Assembly (NCBI RefSeq): GCF_900115475.1
Contig: NZ_FOWP01000006.1
Coordinates: 62,001-126,000, forward strand
DNA: 64,000 nucleotides
Direction of reading: 5' to 3'
Origin: Ectopseudomonas composti
GTDB lineage: Bacteria > Pseudomonadota > Gammaproteobacteria > Pseudomonadales > Pseudomonadaceae
The notes under the pieces were generated by a model, which made no database searches, was not told where the DNA came from, and saw only the letters and a program-made list of their open reading frames with translations. The position numbers and the translations under genes were made by a program. Numbering within the stretch: the stretch's first letter is position 1; the number at the start of each line of letters is the position of its first letter. Below, piece after piece: positions 42,071-49,874 of the stretch.

Positions 42071-43282
42071 TTAGCCCAGCACCTCTCGCAACTTCTGCTT
42101 GTCCACCTTGCCGTGCCACTGGGCGATGACCACGCAGGCGACGCAGTTGCCCAGCACGTTGGTCAGTGAACGACATTTCATCAGACGTTCCACGCCGATC
42201 AGGATGCCGATGCTCTCCAGCGGCAGGATATTCAGCACGCTCAGCGTTGCGGTGAGCGTGACGAAGGCCGAGCCAGCGACGCTGGTCGAACCCAGTGAGG
42301 TCAGCAGGCTGACCAGCAGAATGGTGCCCAGTTGCAGGGCGTCCAGTTCGACGTGAGCCAGTTGGGCGAGAAACACGATGGCCACGGCCAGGTAGAGATT
42401 CGAGCCGTTGAGGTTGAAGCTGTAGCCTGCGGTGAGGGTCAGGCGCACGGTCTGGCTGTCGCAACCGGCGGCCTCCAGTTTGTCGATCAGGCGCGGCAGG
42501 GCGGCGACCGATGAGCCGGTGGCGGCCACCAGCAGCAGCTCTTCCTTGACGTAACCGATCAGGCGCCACAATCGACAGCCTGCCAGACGCAGGGCGATGG
42601 CTGGCACCAGCAGCAGGTAAGCCAGGCAGGCGGCATAGGCTGCCACGACGAACTTGGCCAGCGGCACCGCAGCTTCCAGGCCGTATTTGCCTATGATGAA
42701 GGCGATGGCGCCGAAGGCTGCCAGCGGCGCGAAGCTGACGATGACCTGCATGGCGCGAAATACCCATTTCACCGCGAGGTCGAGGCGCAGCGTCATGCGC
42801 TGTCCGAACTTGCCACTACGGCCGAGCAGCAGGCCGCAGAGAACGGCAGCGAACAGCACCTTGAGGATGATGCTCTGTTCCAGCGAGTCGAGCAGCAGGC
42901 TTGGAAGTTGAGAGAAGAATGGGCCGCTCGTCGTCTCGACCGTCGCCCAGTCGCTACCCATGTGGTGCAGGCCGCCGCCAGGATGCAGGAGCAGGGCGAC
43001 CAGCAAGCCGGTCAGCAGCGATAACAGTGACATCAATTGCCAGTAACCGACGGCCTTGAGGCCAAGTCGCGCGGTGGCGCGGTAGTCGCTGAGGGCGGCG
43101 ACGCTGGAGCAGACCAGGACGAACATCACCACCGGCGCACACAAGCCGATGGCGGAGATGAACAGGTCGCTGAGCGGCTTCATCTCTACTGCCAGGTCGG
43201 GCCACCAGACACCCAGCAGAGCGCCGAGAACCAGCGCCAGCAGAAGCAGGACAATGCCTGTTCGAGAATGTCTGAAGATCAT
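42071..43282 (-). CDS. Dicarboxylate/amino acid:cation symporter (DAACS/DctA-like, 403 aa)
   Basis: Polytopic carrier with about eight membrane helices plus re-entrant loops. Recognisable elements are AATGSSVAALPRLID (HP1 serine-rich loop), AGYSFNLNGSNLYLAVAIVFLA (TM7, NxxGxxLY-type) and TSLGSTSVAGSAFVTL (HP2). The family takes up C4-dicarboxylates or acidic amino acids with Na+ or H+. The C-terminus is short and ends where copy C of the repeat was inserted. The location beside a secreted fumarase-superfamily lyase suggests uptake of its product, an inference. A LysR gene is divergent on the other side of copy D. Confidence 0.85.
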   Translation of the reverse strand: MIFRHSRTGIVLLLLALVLGALLGVWWPDLAVEMKPLSDLFISAIGLCAPVVMFVLVCSSVAALSDYRATARLGLKAVGYWQLMSLLSLLTGLLVALLLHPGGGLHHMGSDWATVETTSGPFFSQLPSLLLDSLEQSIILKVLFAAVLCGLLLGRSGKFGQRMTLRLDLAVKWVFRAMQVIVSFAPLAAFGAIAFIIGKYGLEAAVPLAKFVVAAYAACLAYLLLVPAIALRLAGCRLWRLIGYVKEELLLVAATGSSVAALPRLIDKLEAAGCDSQTVRLTLTAGYSFNLNGSNLYLAVAIVFLAQLAHVELDALQLGTILLVSLLTSLGSTSVAGSAFVTLTATLSVLNILPLESIGILIGVERLMKCRSLTNVLGNCVACVVIAQWHGKVDKQKLREVLG

Positions 43283-43385
43283 CGGAGCCTGTTTTATTCT
43301 TGTGCGTCGTCGCGGCGTCGAGGCCGCGCGTGAGCGTTCATCCTACCCCATCGATGGGCGGATTCGGTATCGTGTGACAGCCTTA

Positions 43386-43525
43386 GAGCCTGTTCAAAGT
43401 CTGCTGCGCGTCGGCCCTGCCGCGTTAAAACCAGGCTCGGACTGCTCATTTACAGCTCGTAAACTCCGCGTCCTCGCCTTTTTTTGCCTTGCATGGCTCT
43501 AGCTCGCGAGACTTTGAACAGGCTC
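43386..43525 (-). mobile_element. Hairpin-ended ~140-bp repeat element, copy D
   Basis: Ends GAGCCTGTTCAAAGTCT and AGACTTTGAACAGGCTC are perfect 17-bp inverted repeats. Flanked by TTA at 43383-43385 and TTA at 43526-43528. It lies between the divergent symporter and LysR genes, only 24 bp before the LysR start, so it probably contributes to or interrupts their promoters. Confidence 0.88.
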
Positions 43526-43549
43526 TTACCAATCTCCCCAAGGGGCTGC

Positions 43550-44467
43550 ATGGAACTTCGTCATCTGCGCTACTTCGTCATGGTTGCCGAAGAGAAGCAT
43601 TTCACCCGCGCTGCGGCCCGCCTGAACATGCAGCAGCCACCGCTGAGCCAGCAGATCAGGGCGCTGGAGCAGGAGCTCGGTTTCGACCTGTTCATCCGCC
43701 ATGCCAAGGGCGTCGACCTGACCGTCGGTGGCGAGGTGTTCCTGCGCGAGGCGCGCGACATTCTCCAGCGGGTCTCGCAGGGCGCGCTCAAGGCGGCGCG
43801 TACAGCCAAAGGCGTCGAGGGGCGTCTGAGCGTCGGGTTCACCAGCTCGGCGGCCTCGCATCCACTGATTCCTCGGATCATCCGGCGCTATCGGGATTTG
43901 TATCCGGGGGTGGATATCGGCCTCAATGAAGGCAATGCTCAGGAGCTGACCGACGATGTCAGTGGCGGCGACGTGGATGTTGGCATTCTGCGGGCCCCCG
44001 TGGGCAACCCCAAGGGCATCGCCTATCACCGCCTGCTCAACGAAGAGTTGGTGCTCACGCTGCCGGTCGGGCATCGGCTGCTGGCGAGCAAAGGGGCAAT
44101 TTCGCTGAAGGATCTGGCCGACGAACCGTTGATTCTGGTACGCCGACCTGGGGCGCCGGGGATGTACGCCAATTTCCTGCAGGCCTGCCGCAATGCCGGC
44201 TTTGAGCCGCATGTGGCGTTCGAGGTGGAGCGCATGCTGACCAACGTCAGCCTGGTGGCCGCTGGCGCCGGGGTGTCCGTGGTGCCAGCATCGATGCGTG
44301 GCTTCCACGAGCACAGCGTGGCTTATCGCTCGATTCGCGACGCCAAGCCGCGGCTGGTCGCGCCGATCACCCTGGTTTGCCGCGAGTTGCACCAGTCACC
44401 GCAGGTGGCCAATTTCATTGCTCTGGCGCGGGAGCTGGGCGCCGAGTACCGCAAGGAGCCGCACTGA
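43550..44467 (+). CDS. LysR-family regulator, CatR/BenM-like branch (305 aa)
   Basis: Opens MELRHLRYFVMVAEEKHFTRAAARLNMQQPPLSQQIRALE, the CatR/CbnR-type helix-turn-helix; the effector domain is complete. ATG 43550 follows CAAGGGG; 22 upstream codons in frame lie inside the repeat element and are rejected. Members of this branch respond to small carboxylic or aromatic acids. Divergent from the symporter gene, its likely target. The TGA stop doubles as the target triplet of copy E. Confidence 0.85.
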   Translation: MELRHLRYFVMVAEEKHFTRAAARLNMQQPPLSQQIRALEQELGFDLFIRHAKGVDLTVGGEVFLREARDILQRVSQGALKAARTAKGVEGRLSVGFTSSAASHPLIPRIIRRYRDLYPGVDIGLNEGNAQELTDDVSGGDVDVGILRAPVGNPKGIAYHRLLNEELVLTLPVGHRLLASKGAISLKDLADEPLILVRRPGAPGMYANFLQACRNAGFEPHVAFEVERMLTNVSLVAAGAGVSVVPASMRGFHEHSVAYRSIRDAKPRLVAPITLVCRELHQSPQVANFIALARELGAEYRKEPH

Positions 44468-44605
44468 GAACCTGTTCACGATCTCACGAGCTAGAGCCAG
44501 GCAAGGAAAGCAGGCGAGAAAGCGCAGTTTACGAGCTGTAAATGAGCATTTTGAGCTTGGTTTCAACGTAGCATGGCCGACGCGCAGCAGATCGTGAACA
44601 GGTTC
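44468..44605 (+). mobile_element. Hairpin-ended ~140-bp repeat element, copy E
   Basis: Ends GAACCTGTTCACGATCT and AGATCGTGAACAGGTTC are perfect 17-bp inverted repeats, differing from those of copy D at several positions on both arms at once. Flanked by TGA at 44465-44467 (the LysR stop codon) and TGA at 44606-44608. The core matches copies A and B in orientation. Confidence 0.88.
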
Positions 44606-44612
44606 TGAGAGG

Positions 44613-45215
44613 TCAGCGTGTGCTGAGGCTTTGCCAGTCTTGCTGGGTATCGACGTCCTGCAGAATGCCAGGGTCGTCGAGCTCGACGATGCGCATGGCT
44701 TCAGGGTTCTGCTGCAGCACCGGCTTGGCGCCGGCATCACCGCTCAGCGCTGCGAGCTGCGGCCAGAAATCACGGCCGAACAGTACTGGATGGCCGCGTT
44801 TGCCCTGGTAGCTGGGCAGCACGATATTGTCTGCGCTGGCGTAGGCGAGCAGGGTTTCTAACGTATCACGACGAATATGCGGCATATCGGCGAGAAAGAT
44901 CGCCACCGCGTCAGCGCGCGATTCGGCCAGCAGCCGTTCGGCCCCTGCGGCCAGGCTGTGGCCCATGCCTTGCTCCGTCGCTGGATGCTGGACGAGCCTG
45001 ATGCTCGCGGGTAATCCCAACGCCGTGACTGTCTCGTCCGGACGCAGCACCAGCCAGACCTCTTCGAGCATCGAACAGGGCAGTGCCAGGCTGGCCGCCA
45101 GCAGCGAGCGCCCGTCGTCGAGCTCGAGACGACGCTTGTCGGCACCGAAGCGGCGGCTGTAACCGGCGGCGAGCATCAGCGCGGCGATGGGGTAGGGGAG
45201 CAAATTTGGTTGCAT
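44613..45215 (-). CDS. MobA-like NTP transferase / molybdenum cofactor nucleotidyltransferase (200 aa)
   Basis: Glycosyltransferase-A-like nucleotidyltransferase domain with N-terminal LAAGYSRRFGADKRRL (about 14-29), the signature of MocA/MobA-type enzymes, then LADMPHIRRDT with the metal-binding Asp, and GKRGHPVLFGRDFW. MocA transfers CMP to molybdopterin for the xanthine-dehydrogenase-type cofactor; no molybdoenzyme gene lies nearby, so the exact role is uncertain. ATG 45215 is preferred because it places the motif close to the N-terminus. The stop codon lies 8 bp from copy E. Confidence 0.82.
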   Translation of the reverse strand: MQPNLLPYPIAALMLAAGYSRRFGADKRRLELDDGRSLLAASLALPCSMLEEVWLVLRPDETVTALGLPASIRLVQHPATEQGMGHSLAAGAERLLAESRADAVAIFLADMPHIRRDTLETLLAYASADNIVLPSYQGKRGHPVLFGRDFWPQLAALSGDAGAKPVLQQNPEAMRIVELDDPGILQDVDTQQDWQSLSTR

Positions 45216-45286
45216 GTCACGCCTGCTAAGGATGTGAATGCCGCCGATTGTAGGGGTTAATGCGGCCTGCGGTGAGGTCATCGGTG

Positions 45287-45325
45287 AACCAGCAGGACGA
45301 TACGTAGCGCCTCGTCCTGCTGGTT
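45287..45325. terminator. Strong hairpin, probable terminator after the PfpI gene
   Basis: AACCAGCAGGACGA pairs perfectly over 14 bp with TCGTCCTGCTGGTT (11-nt loop). It lies 6 bp beyond the stop of the minus-strand PfpI gene. No long T-run on the minus strand, so efficiency is uncertain. Confidence 0.6.
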
Positions 45326-45331
45326 GGTGGT

Positions 45332-46186
45332 TTACTGTGCCTGCTGGCGGTTGGCGTCGAGCATCTGTACCAGTTTCTCGCCCAGGGCATGGTCGGAGAA
45401 CGGGTTCTGCCCGGTGATCAGTTCACGATCCACTACCACGTTGGGTGCCCAGGCTTCGGCGTAGCTCAGCTTGCCGCCGGCACTTTCCATTGCGGTGGCC
45501 GGGTAGAACAGAATTCGTTCACCTTGCAGCGATTGCTCGAAAACCTGCTCTTCCGGTGTTGAAAAGATGGTCATGCGGTAGCCCTGGTAGATCCAGTCGT
45601 TGGCTGCCGGTTTTTCCCCACTGGCCAACGCCGCCTGGTACGACGCCGGGTCACGCTGTGCCGAGAGCAAGGCGATCGGGCCGTGGCAGATGGCGGCGGT
45701 CGGCTTGCCAGCCTGGTGAAAGTGACGCAGCAGGTCACCGACCTCGGGGTTATTGGCTAGGTCGATCAGCGGCGCATGGCCACCGGGAATCAGCAGGCCG
45801 GCGTAGCGGTCCAGATCGCTCGCCAGTACTTCCTTGAGCGACAGCGTGTCGTCGATACCTGGCAGATTTTCCACCAGGGTGCGGATGCGCTGCATTTCCT
45901 GCTCGTCGCCGCCGAAGTATTGCGCGGTCACCGAGGTCTCATCGACACGCGGCGCGTTGCCCTTGGGTGTCACCAGTACCAGCTCATAGCCCGCTTTGAG
46001 CAGGCGGTCGGCCGGCACACCGAATTCATTCAGATAAAACCCGGTGGTGTACTGCTTGCCATCCTTGAGGGACAGTTGCGTTTCGCTCGACAACAGCACC
46101 AGGACTTCGCCTTTGCCGGCGGCCAGGGCGTTGCCGGCAAGCAGGGTGCTGGCAACGGCGACGGCTAGGGTGGTCTTCTTGCTCAT
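45332..46186 (-). CDS. Exported DJ-1/PfpI-family protein (284 aa)
   Basis: Signal peptide MSKKTTLAVAVASTLLAGNA, then a DJ-1/PfpI domain of the Hsp31-like subgroup: LIPGGHAPLIDL (about 132-143) and the nucleophile elbow AICHGP with Cys167-His168. Family members are glyoxalase III, chaperone or peptidase-like; a periplasmic version is less usual. ATG 46186 is favoured over ATG 46192 by spacing from AGGAGA. The start lies 3 bp after the stop of the monooxygenase gene, so the two form an operon divergent from a LysR gene. Confidence 0.85.
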   Translation of the reverse strand: MSKKTTLAVAVASTLLAGNALAAGKGEVLVLLSSETQLSLKDGKQYTTGFYLNEFGVPADRLLKAGYELVLVTPKGNAPRVDETSVTAQYFGGDEQEMQRIRTLVENLPGIDDTLSLKEVLASDLDRYAGLLIPGGHAPLIDLANNPEVGDLLRHFHQAGKPTAAICHGPIALLSAQRDPASYQAALASGEKPAANDWIYQGYRMTIFSTPEEQVFEQSLQGERILFYPATAMESAGGKLSYAEAWAPNVVVDRELITGQNPFSDHALGEKLVQMLDANRQQAQ

Positions 46187-46188
46187 GA

Positions 46189-46503
46189 TCATTCTCCTGA
46201 TTGGGAAAGGGGCGCCACGTCCAGCGCATTGGCCACGCGCACTTGCGTGGGTGCGCTCAGCCAACCGGCTGTCGCGGCGCGGTAGTGCTGGTAATGGCTG
46301 CTCTGGCGATGGGCGTCGATGGCGGCTGCGTCGACGTAAAGTTCGAACAGGTCGAAGGCCAGGCCGTCATCGCGCTGGAACAGGTCGTAACGCAGGTTGC
46401 CGGCCTCGGCTCGTGAGTGCTGCACCATCAGGCGCAGCGCCTGCTCGACTGCTTCACGGTGCTCGGGGTGAGGCGTGATGGTGGCGAAGATACCGATCGT
46501 CAT
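46189..46503 (-). CDS. Antibiotic-biosynthesis-monooxygenase (ABM) domain protein, putative quinol monooxygenase (104 aa)
   Basis: Ferredoxin-like dimeric ABM fold: IGIFATITPHPEHREAVEQAL at the start, then EAGNLRYDLFQRDDG and FDLFELYVDAAAIDAHRQS, matching YgiN-type quinol monooxygenases. Length 104 is standard. It is cytoplasmic and cofactor-free, thought to handle quinones or reactive aldehydes. Co-transcribed with the PfpI gene and divergent from the LysR gene at 46599, which probably controls both. Confidence 0.83.
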   Translation of the reverse strand: MTIGIFATITPHPEHREAVEQALRLMVQHSRAEAGNLRYDLFQRDDGLAFDLFELYVDAAAIDAHRQSSHYQHYRAATAGWLSAPTQVRVANALDVAPLSQSGE

Positions 46504-46598
46504 GCTGTTCTCCAGTGGGCAACAGGTTTTCAGGTGCCATCCTAGGCATGTCGATATGATTCGAAAATTCGAAAGCGTTTATTTCAGGAATTCAAAAA

Positions 46599-47513
46599 AT
46601 GAATATCGCCAAGAAGGACCTGAATCTGCTGCTGGTCTTCCATGTGCTCTATCAGGAGCGCAATGCCTCGTTGGCGGCTGAGCGCATGGCGCTCAGTCAG
46701 CCGGCGTTGAGCCACAAGCTGAACAAGTTGCGCCATCAATTCGGTGATCCGCTGTTCGTGCGTGCACCGCGAGGATTGACGCCGACGCCCCGGGCTCATG
46801 AGTTGGCGCCGCAGGTCCAGCGCCTGGTGGGCGAGTTGGAGGGATTCTACGAGCGCTGTGATGGTCAGGACTTTCTGAGTCGTGTCGAACGCCTGCATCT
46901 CTACAGCACGGACTACATCGAGCAAACCCTGCTGCCCAGGCTACTGCCGGTTCTACGTCAGCATGCGCCGAACCTGGTGCTGGTCACCCACAACACCCGC
47001 GGCCAACTGCCCCGCGATGAACTGGAAAAGGGCACCTGCGATTTGGCCATCGCGGGCTTCTACAAAGACCTACCGGGGACTTTCCATCAGCAGCGTCTGC
47101 TCAGCGAGGACTTCGTCGTGCTCGCCGCGCATGACAATCCGCGCCTCGCAGATGGCCTGGACTTGCAGAGCTTTGTCACCTGCGAGCATCTGATCACCAC
47201 GTTGACGGGGGATCTCGAGGGTCTGGTGGACAGGGCGTTGCAGCAACGAGGGCTGCAGCGGCGGATCGCTGCCGGGCTGTCCAGCTTCGTCGCGCCGCCA
47301 CGCCTGCTACGAGGCAGTGATCTGTTGCTCACCTGCCTGCGCTCTCTGGCTGAGGAGGCGGTCGCCCGTGACCCTGAGCTGCGCATGCATCCGCTGCCGC
47401 TGGAGTTGCCGAGCGTCGAGGTGATGCAGATCTGGCATGAGCGCACCCACGCTGATCCGCTGCGCAGCTGGTTCCGCCGTCAGGTGCAGGAGGTCGCACA
47501 AGCGGCGGGCTAG
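46599..47513 (+). CDS. LysR-family regulator, NodD/LeuO-like branch (304 aa)
   Basis: DNA-binding domain begins MNIAKKDLNLLLVFHVLYQE and continues AAERMALSQPALSHKLNKLR, typical of the branch whose members start with DLNLL. The effector domain is complete. ATG 46599 sits in an AT-rich promoter region. Divergent from the ABM/PfpI operon with a 95-bp spacer, its likely target. Ends convergent with the OsmC-YcaO gene. Confidence 0.85.
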   Translation: MNIAKKDLNLLLVFHVLYQERNASLAAERMALSQPALSHKLNKLRHQFGDPLFVRAPRGLTPTPRAHELAPQVQRLVGELEGFYERCDGQDFLSRVERLHLYSTDYIEQTLLPRLLPVLRQHAPNLVLVTHNTRGQLPRDELEKGTCDLAIAGFYKDLPGTFHQQRLLSEDFVVLAAHDNPRLADGLDLQSFVTCEHLITTLTGDLEGLVDRALQQRGLQRRIAAGLSSFVAPPRLLRGSDLLLTCLRSLAEEAVARDPELRMHPLPLELPSVEVMQIWHERTHADPLRSWFRRQVQEVAQAAG

Positions 47514-47546
47514 GGCGGAGCCCCGCGATTCGGCGCGGGCCGTGCG

Positions 47547-49745
47547 TTAGCTGGCCAACCCCGCCGCCCTGGCGCGCGCGGCGTGCAGTTTCTTGTAGCT
47601 GTCGATCAGGCGCAGGTGCTTGTCCAGGCCTTCCAGTTTCATGCTGGTGGGCGTCAGGCCATGGAAGCGCACGCTGCCGTCCACCGAGCCGATTGCGGCA
47701 TCGATGCGCTCGCTGCCGAACATGCGGCGGAAGTTGTGCTCGTAGTTGGCCAGCTCCAGCTCATCGTCCAGTTGCACTTCCAGCACGGCATTGACCGCCT
47801 GGTAGAACAGACCGCGCTCGACGGTGTTGTCGTTGTACTGCAGGAAGGCTTCGACCAGCTCCTTGGCGTCGTCGTATTTGTTCAGCGCCAGGTTGATCAA
47901 CAGTTTCAGCTCGAGAATGGTCAGTTGGCCCCACACCGTGTTGTCGTCGAACTCGACGCCGATCAGCGTGGCGATATCGGCGTAGTCGTCGACCTCGCTG
48001 TTATTGAGGTTGCGCAGCAGCGACTTCAGCTCGCGGTCGCTGAGGGCGTGCAGGTTGAGGATGTCCTTGCGGAACAGCAGCGCCTTGTTGGTGTTGTCCC
48101 AGATCAGGTCCTCGACCGGATAGATCTCCGAATAACCCGGCACCAGGATGCGACAGGCGTTGGCGCCGAGGTCGTCATAGGTGGCCACGTATACCTCCTT
48201 GCCCATGTCCTCGAGGATGCCGAACAGGGTCGCGGCTTCCTGTTCATTCGAGTCGCTACCTTCGCCGGAGAAATCCCATTCGACGAATTCGAAGTCCGGC
48301 GTGGCGCCGAAGAAGCGCCACGACACCACACCGCTGGAGTCGATAAAGTGTTCGACGAAGTTGTTCGGCTCGGTCAGCGCCAGGCTGTCGAAGGTCGGCT
48401 GCGGCAGGTCATTCAGGCCCTCGAAGCTGCGGCCTTGCAGCAGTTCGGTGAGGCTGCGCTCCAGCGCCACTTCCAGGCTCGGGTGGGCGCCGAAGGAGGC
48501 GAACACGCCGCCGGTGCGCGGGTTCATCAGGGTCACGCACATCACCGGGAATTCACCGCCGAGCGATGCGTCTTTCACCAGCACTGGGAAGCCTTGTTCC
48601 TCCAGACCCTGGATGCCGGCAACGATGCCCGGGTACTTGGCCAGCACGTCCTGCGGCACGTCCGGCAGGCACAGCTCGTTCTCCAGAATCTCGCGCTTGA
48701 CCGCCCGCTCGAAGATCTCCGACAGGCACTGCACCTGGGCCTCGGCCAGGGTATTGCCGGCACTCATGCCGTTGGACAGGTACAGGTTCTCGATCAGGTT
48801 GGACGGGAAATACACCGTCTCGCCATCGCTCTGGCGCACGAACGGCAGCGAGCAGATGCCGCGCACAGTGTTGCCGGAGTTGGTATCAAACAGGTGTGAG
48901 CCACGCAGCTCGCCATCCGGGTTGTAGATGGCCAGGCAATGCGCGTCGAGAATCTCCTCGGGCAGCGCGTCCTTTGGCCCCGGCTTGAACCAGCGCTCGT
49001 TGGGGTAGTGGACGAACTCGGCGGCGGCGATGTCCTCGCCCCAGAACTGGTCGTTGTAGAAGAAGTTGCAGTTCAGCCGCTCGATGAACTCGCCCAGGGC
49101 CGAGGCCAGAGCGCTCTCCTTGGTGGCGCCCTTGCCGTTGGTGAAGCACAGGTTCGACTGCGCGTCGCGAATGTGCAGCGACCAGACGTTGGGCACGATG
49201 TTGCGCCAGGAGGCAATCTCGATCTTCATCCCCAGATCCGCGAGGATGCCCGACATGTTGGCGATGGTCTGCTCCAGCGGCAGATCCTTGCCCGGAATGT
49301 AGGTGGTGGTTTTGGATACCGGCATCAGCAGCGCCTGGGCATCGGCGTCGAGGTTTTCCACTTCCTCGATGATGAACTCGGGGCCCTGCTGCACCACCTT
49401 CTTCACGGTGCAGCGGTCGATGGAGCGCAGGATGCCCAGACGATCTTTCTCGGAGATATCCGCCGGCAGCTCGACCTGGATCTTGAAGATCTGCGCGTAG
49501 CGGTTTTCCGGGTCGACGATATTGTTCTGCGACAGGCGAATGTTCTCGGTGGGAATGTCGCGCGTCTGGCAGTACAGCTTGACGAAGTAGGCTGCGCACA
49601 GCGCTGAGGAGGCCAGGAAATAGTCGAACGGCCCCGGCGCCGAGCCGTCGCCCTTGTAGCGGATCGGCTGATCGGCGATCACCGTGAAGTCATCGAACTT
49701 GGCTTCGAGGCGAAGGTTGTCGAGAAAGTTGACCTTGATTTCCAT
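47547..49745 (-). CDS. OsmC-YcaO fusion protein (732 aa)
   Basis: Residues about 1-140 are an OsmC-type domain (GDGSAPGPFDYFLASSALCAAYFVKLYCQ with the two catalytic-type cysteines, and a final LGILRSIDRCTVKKVV). Residues about 165-560 are a YcaO domain (GKGATKESALASALGEFIERLN, SNGMSAGNTLAEAQVQCLSEIFER, GAHPSLEVALERSLTELLQGR), whose Glu/Arg-rich motifs form the ATP site. The last 150 residues are a helical TPR-like tail as in E. coli YcaO. YcaO proteins activate amide backbones with ATP; non-azoline YcaO such as E. coli's affects RimO-dependent ribosomal protein S12 methylthiolation. No precursor peptide or dehydrogenase gene is nearby. Confidence 0.87.
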   Translation of the reverse strand: MEIKVNFLDNLRLEAKFDDFTVIADQPIRYKGDGSAPGPFDYFLASSALCAAYFVKLYCQTRDIPTENIRLSQNNIVDPENRYAQIFKIQVELPADISEKDRLGILRSIDRCTVKKVVQQGPEFIIEEVENLDADAQALLMPVSKTTTYIPGKDLPLEQTIANMSGILADLGMKIEIASWRNIVPNVWSLHIRDAQSNLCFTNGKGATKESALASALGEFIERLNCNFFYNDQFWGEDIAAAEFVHYPNERWFKPGPKDALPEEILDAHCLAIYNPDGELRGSHLFDTNSGNTVRGICSLPFVRQSDGETVYFPSNLIENLYLSNGMSAGNTLAEAQVQCLSEIFERAVKREILENELCLPDVPQDVLAKYPGIVAGIQGLEEQGFPVLVKDASLGGEFPVMCVTLMNPRTGGVFASFGAHPSLEVALERSLTELLQGRSFEGLNDLPQPTFDSLALTEPNNFVEHFIDSSGVVSWRFFGATPDFEFVEWDFSGEGSDSNEQEAATLFGILEDMGKEVYVATYDDLGANACRILVPGYSEIYPVEDLIWDNTNKALLFRKDILNLHALSDRELKSLLRNLNNSEVDDYADIATLIGVEFDDNTVWGQLTILELKLLINLALNKYDDAKELVEAFLQYNDNTVERGLFYQAVNAVLEVQLDDELELANYEHNFRRMFGSERIDAAIGSVDGSVRFHGLTPTSMKLEGLDKHLRLIDSYKKLHAARARAAGLAS

Positions 49746-49834
49746 GGAGCGGCACCGGCAAGCGAAACAAAATGGCCGCTATTATCCGGGTTTTCGGCGG
49801 CCTGTCTTGCTTGGCTGCTGGCGATGAAGGCGCG

Positions 49835-49866
49835 CCGGACCGGCGGCGGGTGTGCCGCCGGTCCGG
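49835..49866. terminator. Strong GC hairpin between the LysR and OsmC-YcaO genes
   Basis: CCGGACCGGCGGC and GCCGCCGGTCCGG form a perfect 13-bp stem with a 6-nt loop, 9 bp after the stop of the minus-strand LysR gene. Lacks a T-run. Confidence 0.6.
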
Positions 49867-49874
49867 GCAATGGC

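Noticed and set aside
47583..48899. 438-codon frame antisense to the OsmC-YcaO gene
   Set aside because: Shadow frame without domains; the sense protein is conserved throughout.
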